From NCBI GenBank assembly GCA_025934695.1, contig JAICWS010000003.1, forward strand, positions 395,027-459,026: a stretch of DNA of 64,000 nucleotides, in the 5' to 3' direction. A program made the position numbers and the translations under genes. The stretch comes from Alphaproteobacteria bacterium (GTDB lineage Bacteria; Pseudomonadota; Alphaproteobacteria; Micavibrionales; UBA2020). The notes beneath the pieces were generated by a model. The model saw only the letters and a list, made by a program, of their open reading frames with translations. It searched no databases and was not told where the DNA came from. Shown here one piece after another: positions 59,107 through 64,000 of the stretch (position 1 is the first letter of the stretch; each line of letters opens with the position of its first letter).

Positions 59107-59134
59107 CATATACCAACTCCAGATATTATGTCAA
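59107..59134 (-). promoter_or_regulatory. Promoter of metallopeptidase paralogue 2 (TTGACATAAT type)
   Basis: TTGACATAATAT and TATATG on the minus strand with a 16-base spacer. The ATG follows the -10 box by nine bases, so the mRNA is leaderless or nearly so. Confidence 0.72.
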
Positions 59135-59156
59135 ATGGCAAAAGAAGTCACTGTTT

Positions 59157-60194
59157 TCACAGTTTTTTTCTGGCGACCGGGCGGCATGGCGCCGCGCCGC
59201 GGCGGTGGCTCTGGCTGGCGCTGCGAAATTGATTCGATAGTTTTTCGGTTCGTTTAAGGATGTCGGTCCGCGCGGCGGCGAATTCATCTTCGGTCATCTT
59301 GTCCGCCTGGCGGACAGTTTCCTCGATCAGTGTCAGCGCATCGCGCACGTCCGGCTCCTGCGCGCGGTAATAGGCTTTGGCGAGTTGCGGTACGGAGGCG
59401 ATATCGCCGCCCTTGCGGCCATAAAGATCCATGAGGGTGCTCGACGCTGGAAAATCGGGCGCTTCGCGCGTGATGCCGGCCATCTGGCGCAACTGCGCCA
59501 GAGTCGCGGCTTTGTTAAAAATCCGATGGTAGCTCCTGAAATATTTCGCCTGGTAGCCGGGCATGTTCGTCTTCATGATGTCGCCGAACAACGCGCGGGC
59601 GAAGGTGCCGTCGTCGGGGAAGCTTTCGTAAGGACGGTGCGCGAGGAGAGTGCGCGCGGCCTCGGCCGCGCCCTTGCCGGTCGCGAGGAATTTATCGAGA
59701 TATTCGGGATGGCCCGCCTTCTTCTCGCGCAGACACATCAATGTTTGCGCAGTGAAGGCATCGGCCTCGATCATGAGGGAGATCATATGCTGCTTGCGCG
59801 TGCCGTGCAGCCGCGAGACGCCGCCTTTGAGGTCGCCGCGCTCGAGATGCTGGCGCAGGTGCCGCAGTTCGTGCCAGAGCGTCGCGGTCATTTGCGCCAT
59901 GTCGCCGCTGGCCGAGACGCGCACGCGGGGCCGCGCCGTGCCGCGCGAAAAACGGCCCCGGACGCCATCGATGCGGCGCTTTGACACCACGCTGATCTGC
60001 GCCTTGGCCTGCTGCGCGGCCTTCAGCGCTTCTTTGCCGCCCTCGATCTCTTCAAGGCGCGCGACCATCGCCGCCTTTTGCGATTCGAAGGAGCCGTAGC
60101 GCAGTTGCACCGCCGCATCGTCGGCCATGCGAAACAAGCGCTTGGCGCGGCGGCGGATGTCCTGCAGCCAGTCTTTCGGGTTGATCTGGATCAT
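59157..60194 (-). CDS. Putative zinc metallopeptidase (HExxH), paralogue 3
   Basis: 345 residues from the ATG at 60194. T-L-W-H-E-L-R-H at 105-112 and M-I-E-A-D-A-F-T-A-Q-T-L-M at 141-153 match paralogue 1 closely, as do A-G-H-P-E-Y-L-D-K-F and R-P-Y-E-S-F-P-D-D-G-T-F-A-R-A-L-F and the near-terminal T-D-I-L-K-R-T-E-K-L-S-N. The N-terminus is helical and basic; there is no signal peptide. The end is Arg-rich. The promoter at 60202-60230 places the start codon seven bases after the -10 box. Confidence 0.78.
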   Translation of the reverse strand: MIQINPKDWLQDIRRRAKRLFRMADDAAVQLRYGSFESQKAAMVARLEEIEGGKEALKAAQQAKAQISVVSKRRIDGVRGRFSRGTARPRVRVSASGDMAQMTATLWHELRHLRQHLERGDLKGGVSRLHGTRKQHMISLMIEADAFTAQTLMCLREKKAGHPEYLDKFLATGKGAAEAARTLLAHRPYESFPDDGTFARALFGDIMKTNMPGYQAKYFRSYHRIFNKAATLAQLRQMAGITREAPDFPASSTLMDLYGRKGGDIASVPQLAKAYYRAQEPDVRDALTLIEETVRQADKMTEDEFAAARTDILKRTEKLSNQFRSASQSHRRGAAPCRPVARKKL

Positions 60195-60201
60195 CCGGAA
60201 T

Positions 60202-60230
60202 AATGTACCGGGACGGTTATATTATGTCAA
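60202..60230 (-). promoter_or_regulatory. Promoter of metallopeptidase paralogue 3 (TTGACATAAT type)
   Basis: TTGACATAATAT and TACATT on the minus strand, 17-base spacer; the ATG starts seven bases further, predicting a leaderless transcript. Confidence 0.7.
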
Positions 60231-60281
60231 AATAAATAAGTCCTGACCATTGAAACTATTGGCTTTCCAATGCTGTAACAA

Positions 60282-62192
60282 TCAGGCCTTCGCGCCGGTG
60301 CGCAACGCAAGAGGCCCCAGCGCGGCGACCGCCTGGGTGACGATATGCTGGGCATTGAGAGCGGCCTGGTCATACTGCTTGAGCGGCGCATCCTGGTCGA
60401 TGAAGATGTCGGGCAGCACCATGGTGCGGATTTTGAGGCCCGCATCCAGCGCGCCCGCCTTCGCCAGATATTGCAGCACGAAAGCGCCGAAGCCGCCGAC
60501 CGAGCCTTCCTCGATGGTGATGAGGACCTCATGCTCGCGCGCGAGGCGGCTGACGAGGTCTTCGTCGAGCGGCTTGGCGAAGCGCGCGTCGGCCACCGTC
60601 GCCGACAAGCCCATTGCGTTCAACTGCTCCGCAGCTTTCAAACATTCCTGCAGGCGCGTGCCGTAGCTGAGCAGCGCGATCTTGGTGCCTTCGCGCAAGA
60701 CGCGGCCTTTGCCGATCTGAACCGGCACGCCATGAGGCAATAGTTCCAAACCGACGCCTTCGCCGCGTGGGTAGCGGAAGGCGATAGGGCCCTCGGAATA
60801 AGCGGCGGCGGTGGCGGTCATGTTCTGCAGCTCGACTTCGTCGGCGGCCGCCATCAGCACGAAGTTCGGCAGGCAGCCAAGGTAAGCGATGTCGAAGGAG
60901 CCCGCGTGCGTCGCGCCGTCGGCGCCGACGAGGCCTGCGCGGTCCATCGCGAAACGGACGGGGAGATTTTGTATCGCCACGTCATGCACGACTTGGTCAT
61001 AGGCGCGCTGCAGGAAGGTCGAATAAATGACGACAAAAGGTTTATAGCCTTCGGTTGCGAGGCCGGCCGCGAAAGTCACCGCATGCTGTTCGGCGATGCC
61101 GACGTCAAAGGTGCGGTCGGGGTAGGCTTTTTCGAACAGGTCGAGGCCCGTGCCCGACGGCATCGCCGCGGTGATCGCCACAATCTTGGTATCCTTCGCG
61201 GCTTCTGCGATCAGCGCGTCGGCGAAGACGCGCGTGTAGCTGGGGATATTGGATTTCGATTTCGCCTGCGCGCCGGTGACCACATCGAATTTGGCGACGC
61301 CATGCATCTTGTCGGCGGCGGTTTCGGCGGGCGGATAACCTTTGCCCTTTTTCGTCACGACATGGATGAGGATCGGGCCCTCGTAAATCGTGTCACGCAC
61401 ATTTTCAAGCACGGGCAGCAGGTGGTCGAGGTTGTGACCGTCGACGGGACCGACGTAATAAAAGCCGAGTTCTTCGAACAGCGTGCCGCCGGTGACCATG
61501 CCGCGCGCATATTCTTCGGCGCGTTTGGCCGCGAGCTGCAACGGCGCCGGCAGTTTCTCGGAAAATTTCTTGCCGATCTCGCGCATGCTTAAGTAAGGCT
61601 TCGATGAAATCAGGCGCGAGAGGTAAGCACTCATTGCGCCGACCGGCGGCGCGATGGACATGTCATTGTCGTTGAGGATCACGATGAGGCGGCTCTTCAG
61701 CGCGCCCGCGTTGTTCATGGCTTCATAGGCCATGCCAGCGCTCATGGCGCCGTCGCCGATGACGCAGATGACCTTGTGACCGCCGCCGCCGAAGTCGCGC
61801 GCGACGGCCATGCCGAGACCAGCCGAGATCGAGGTGGAACTGTGCGCCGCGCCGAAAGGATCGTATTCGCTTTCCGAACGTTTCGTGAATCCGGACAGGC
61901 CGCCGCCCTGGCGCAGCGTGCGGATGCGGTCGCGGCGCCCGGTGATGATCTTGTGCGGATAGGCCTGATGGCCGACGTCCCAGATGAGGCGGTCGTTGGG
62001 CGTATCGAAAACATAATGGAGCGCGGTCGTGAGCTCGACCACGCCAAGCCCCGCGCCCAGATGCCCGCAGGTGATCGAGACAGCCTCGATCATTTCCGCC
62101 CGCACTTCGTCCGCGAATCGCTGCAGCTCGTGGCGCGCCAGCTTTTTGAGATCCTGTGGCGAGCTGGCCTTATCCAGGAGGGGCTTGGTCAT
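60282..62192 (-). CDS. dxs: 1-deoxy-D-xylulose-5-phosphate synthase
   Basis: 636 residues. Thiamine-diphosphate enzyme that joins pyruvate and glyceraldehyde-3-phosphate at the start of the MEP isoprenoid pathway. Visible are [11 protein letters not shown], the TPP motif [10 protein letters not shown] with [18 protein letters not shown] with the catalytic Glu and [11 protein letters not shown]. Length is normal. AAAAGGACAG precedes the ATG. A TATAAT box (minus, 62293-62298) with a palindrome CCTGAATTCAGG just upstream marks the promoter region. Confidence 0.97.
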   Translation of the reverse strand: MTKPLLDKASSPQDLKKLARHELQRFADEVRAEMIEAVSITCGHLGAGLGVVELTTALHYVFDTPNDRLIWDVGHQAYPHKIITGRRDRIRTLRQGGGLSGFTKRSESEYDPFGAAHSSTSISAGLGMAVARDFGGGGHKVICVIGDGAMSAGMAYEAMNNAGALKSRLIVILNDNDMSIAPPVGAMSAYLSRLISSKPYLSMREIGKKFSEKLPAPLQLAAKRAEEYARGMVTGGTLFEELGFYYVGPVDGHNLDHLLPVLENVRDTIYEGPILIHVVTKKGKGYPPAETAADKMHGVAKFDVVTGAQAKSKSNIPSYTRVFADALIAEAAKDTKIVAITAAMPSGTGLDLFEKAYPDRTFDVGIAEQHAVTFAAGLATEGYKPFVVIYSTFLQRAYDQVVHDVAIQNLPVRFAMDRAGLVGADGATHAGSFDIAYLGCLPNFVLMAAADEVELQNMTATAAAYSEGPIAFRYPRGEGVGLELLPHGVPVQIGKGRVLREGTKIALLSYGTRLQECLKAAEQLNAMGLSATVADARFAKPLDEDLVSRLAREHEVLITIEEGSVGGFGAFVLQYLAKAGALDAGLKIRTMVLPDIFIDQDAPLKQYDQAALNAQHIVTQAVAALGPLALRTGAKA

Positions 62193-62470
62193 TTCTTACT
62201 GTCCTTTTGTTGAACATATATACACCTTTTCAGGAAAATTGCAGGCGCTTTTTCCGGTCCGGTGCGGCGAGAATGAGGGACCCTATGTTTTTATTATACC
62301 CCTGAATTCAGGACCTATTATGTCGGTGTTGTGCAGATTTTCCGTCTTTTTGTAGGCAAAGCCGGCGCACATTGACATATTATTTCTTCGACGATGCGTG
62401 GCGAAAGTCCGTGGCTGCCGCGGGGCGGACGATGCGCCGTTCGGACAACGCCTTGTGGGAGTCGCGAAGA

Positions 62471-62959
62471 CTAAAGAGCGGGCGTCTTGGAAGACGGCGC
62501 GCGAGCGGATATGGCGTTCTGGTTGGCTGGCCCCGCCATTGCGGCCGCGAAGGAAGCCGACGCACCAGCATCGGCCAGCGGTGGCGCGGCTTTCACCGAC
62601 GGCGCTGCCGCAGGCTGCAGGACTTCCTGCCTGAAGCGCTCGACGAGCGTTCCATTGTCGAGGTCGCGCTGCAGTGCATGGTCGGCGCGGTCGCGGCTAA
62701 CGATGCAGGAGCCCAGCATTCCTGTCGCACCGGCAACCATGGCAAGCAGGCTGCCAAAAAGGATCGCGGGGGCGGCCGGGACTCCAAAAACAGCAGCTCC
62801 AATGCCGCCGACAAGGCCCCAGAAGCCGCCGCCAAACAGGAAGGCGGAAGGAATTGCGATCGCCATTTCGGCGCGGCCTGCGGGCGTTTTTTCCTGATAC
62901 TCCTTGTCGTAGGCCCGGCGGGCAAGTTCCCTGATCGCGGCATCGTTCATGGTCGGCAT
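62471..62959 (-). CDS. Small membrane protein with hydrophobic hairpin, 162 aa
   Basis: AAGGAAAG precedes two possible ATGs (62959 and 62950). After a charged start (Y-D-K-E-Y-Q-E-K-T-P-A-G-R-A-E) come two long hydrophobic stretches rich in Gly/Ala (F-L-F-G-G-G-F-W-G-L-V-G-G-I-G-A-A-V-F-G and I-L-F-G-S-L-L-A-M-V-A-G-A). R-D-R-A-D-H-A-L-Q-R-D-L-D-N-G follows, similar to D-K-R-V-E-A-A-L-L-E-D-F-D-R-G in the next gene. The C-terminus is disordered. Paralogue of that gene, six bases downstream of it. Confidence 0.74.
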   Translation of the reverse strand: MPTMNDAAIRELARRAYDKEYQEKTPAGRAEMAIAIPSAFLFGGGFWGLVGGIGAAVFGVPAAPAILFGSLLAMVAGATGMLGSCIVSRDRADHALQRDLDNGTLVERFRQEVLQPAAAPSVKAAPPLADAGASASFAAAMAGPANQNAISARAPSSKTPAL

Positions 62960-62965
62960 CTTTCC

Positions 62966-63415
62966 TTATGCGGTTACGGGTTGAAGCTGCGGTTTCAGCT
63001 GGCGCGGCAGCAATGTCTGTTCCGGCGACGCGTGCGGCACGTTGAAGGACTTGCCGAGCGAGAGATCGCCGAGTTTTGGCTGAACCGGGTCGATCCGGGG
63101 CGATGCCTGGATAAGGCCCCGGTCGAAATCCTCCAGCAGTGCCGCTTCGACGCGCTTGTCGTGCAGCGACGCGCCGAGCGACATCAGCGGCAGGCCGGCT
63201 GCGGCGGCGATCAGCGCGCCGGCAAAGACAAAGCCCGCCGCGCCCACGCCGAACAGCATCGCGCCCAGCGCGAGGCCTGCCACGGCAAGGCCGCCCTTCA
63301 AAAGCGCGGCGGCCGGGTACAGGAAAAACTTTTCCCGCCAGCCCGGCCGCGTCTTCAATAGATATTCACTGCGATGTGCGTTGAACGCTTGAGTCTTCAG
63401 CGCGTCGAGATTCAT
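62966..63415 (-). CDS. Small membrane protein with hydrophobic hairpin, 149 aa
   Basis: GAGGGG lies before the ATG. Charged start (Y-L-L-K-T-R-P-G-W-R-E-K), then two Gly/Ala-rich hydrophobic helices (G-G-L-A-V-A-G-L-A-L-G-A-M-L-F-G-V-G and F-V-F-A-G-A-L-I-A-A-A-A-G-L). After D-F-D-R-G a soluble tail ends L-L-P-R-Q-L-K-P-Q-L-Q-P-V-T-A, similar in kind to the ankyrin tails. First gene of a two-gene operon. Role unknown; pore or membrane-remodelling activity is speculation. Confidence 0.74.
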   Translation of the reverse strand: MNLDALKTQAFNAHRSEYLLKTRPGWREKFFLYPAAALLKGGLAVAGLALGAMLFGVGAAGFVFAGALIAAAAGLPLMSLGASLHDKRVEAALLEDFDRGLIQASPRIDPVQPKLGDLSLGKSFNVPHASPEQTLLPRQLKPQLQPVTA

Positions 63416-63823
63416 GCCCTTGTTTTCCCCTCTTCAGTGTTGGCGAATCGCGGCTTCTCGAAATCACAGTTATCCTAGCAACAAAATATGATATTGACAA
63501 ATTTGCTATGGCAAATCGGGAAGGCGCTGTCCGGCCAGTGGTGCCGGTGGGTTAACAAAGGCGCCGTCAGATGGTTAATTTCCCTTCCCAAAACCCGTCC
63601 GAAATATATCTCCTTTGTCAGAAACAATTCAGAAATACATTTTTCTGCTTAAAAAGGATAAATGTGAATCCCATATAAGCACTTGTAAAATAAGTAAGAA
63701 TTTAATTCTTAACGAAAGATACCAAGCAAAGTTAAAAACATATCAACATTCTTCCGGCAAAATGAGAATTAGATGAGAGAAGTTGAACTTCTGGAAAAAT
63801 AGCTGCGATTTTTGGAGGGAAAA
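63416..63823. other. AT-rich intergenic region between small membrane genes and a pilin gene
   Basis: No gene is supported. The left part contains a minus-strand promoter TTGTCA/TAGGAT (63473-63500, 16-base spacer) for the membrane-protein pair. From 63600 on the sequence is strongly AT-rich, as usual for a long leader or promoter of a pilin gene. I see no clear sigma-54 or CtrA box. Confidence 0.5.
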
Positions 63824-64000
63824 GTGGGAAAAGGAACAAGACATCACGCCTCGCAAAGAGGCTTCACGCTCGTCGAATTGGCGATCGTGATGACCATCAT
63901 CGGCCTGCTGATCGGGGGTATCCTGAAAGGCCAGGAACTGATGATGAACGCGCGTATCACGGCGACGGTTTCGCAAGTGAAGTCATACAGCGCGGCTGTC
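63824..64000 (+). CDS. Type IV pilin-like protein (partial, runs off the window)
   Basis: GTG at 63824 behind GGAGGG. The reading begins M-G-K-G-T-R-H-H-A-S-Q-R-G, then F-T-L-V-E-L-A-I-V-M-T-I-I-G-L-L-I-G-G: the prepilin peptidase site (cleavage after Gly13, Glu at +5) and the conserved alpha-helix. K-G-Q-E-L-M-M-N-A-R continues as in type IV pilins and pseudopilins. Only 59 codons are inside the window. Likely part of the same fibre system as the pair at 43522-45980, or a separate pilus locus. Confidence 0.85.
   Translation, partial: MGKGTRHHASQRGFTLVELAIVMTIIGLLIGGILKGQELMMNARITATVSQVKSYSAAV

Noticed and set aside
62372..63361. A 329-codon plus-strand frame with a TTGACATATT promoter-like element at 62373
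   Set aside because: No acceptable -10 follows the TTGACA, and the frame is antisense to two small genes that have ribosome sites and membrane helices.

Overview
The window is a dense, GC-rich stretch (roughly 60% or more in the core genes) that looks like the chromosome of an alphaproteobacterium. The sequence evidence is the gene content and grouping (aroA, cmk and rpsA in order; a CnoX-like thioredoxin, a Lon-substrate-domain protein and Trm112 in one run; a class II-like EPSP synthase; a zf-CHCC zinc ribbon) and TTAA-N7-TTAA motifs matching the consensus of the alphaproteobacterial regulator CtrA. Many short orphan proteins, large pseudopilins and effector-like proteins would suit a host-associated or predatory lineage, but the species cannot be read from the sequence.

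Layout. 1-3064 (minus): a run with several ATGA overlaps holding a small protein, a cupin, cysS, a zinc ribbon, a secreted pentapeptide-repeat protein and an IscU/NifU-like scaffold cut by the window edge. 3130-8327 (plus): dihydroorotase, a GGDEF/EAL protein and aroA. 8424-10229: small orphans. 10477-13333: cmk and rpsA. 13408-20382: an HExxH putative metallopeptidase, a low-GC restriction-modification island (15210-17719), a pirin, an ankyrin protein and small orphans. 20842-29177: small secreted proteins, then leuA, a YgjP-like peptidase, Trm112/Lon-domain/CnoX, a prolyl-tRNA deacylase, a PP2C-like phosphatase and an M20 amidohydrolase. 29641-32966: tRNA-Gly, orphan proteins and a candidate non-coding RNA. 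33092-36879: fatty-acid beta-oxidation (fadN-like and thiolase). 37132-42617: TerC, a nucleotide-sugar dehydrogenase, a Sel1-like lipoprotein and an HNH-like protein. 42884-45980: two tandem large pseudopilins. 46082-56398: histidine phosphatase, lipB, tRNA-Leu, maeB, mgtE, a second ankyrin protein, a Tle1-like lipase domain and an isovaleryl-CoA-type dehydrogenase. 56576-60194: a small secreted protein and three more HExxH putative metallopeptidases. 60282-64000: dxs, two small membrane proteins and the start of another pilin.

How it works together. The housekeeping part covers isoprenoid, aromatic, leucine, pyrimidine and lipoate synthesis, Fe-S assembly, fatty-acid or branched-chain oxidation and malate metabolism. 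Interleaved is an accessory layer of orphan proteins. Many carry their own promoter built on an extended -35 element TTGACATAAT, several look leaderless, and some share short C-terminal tails. The layer includes four related HExxH proteins, two ankyrin proteins, hydrophobic-hairpin proteins, an HNH-like protein and a DUF2235/Tle1-like lipase. Three transcripts share a conserved structured leader that I cannot assign to a known RNA family. These shared signals suggest a coordinated, possibly secreted, set; that is inference.
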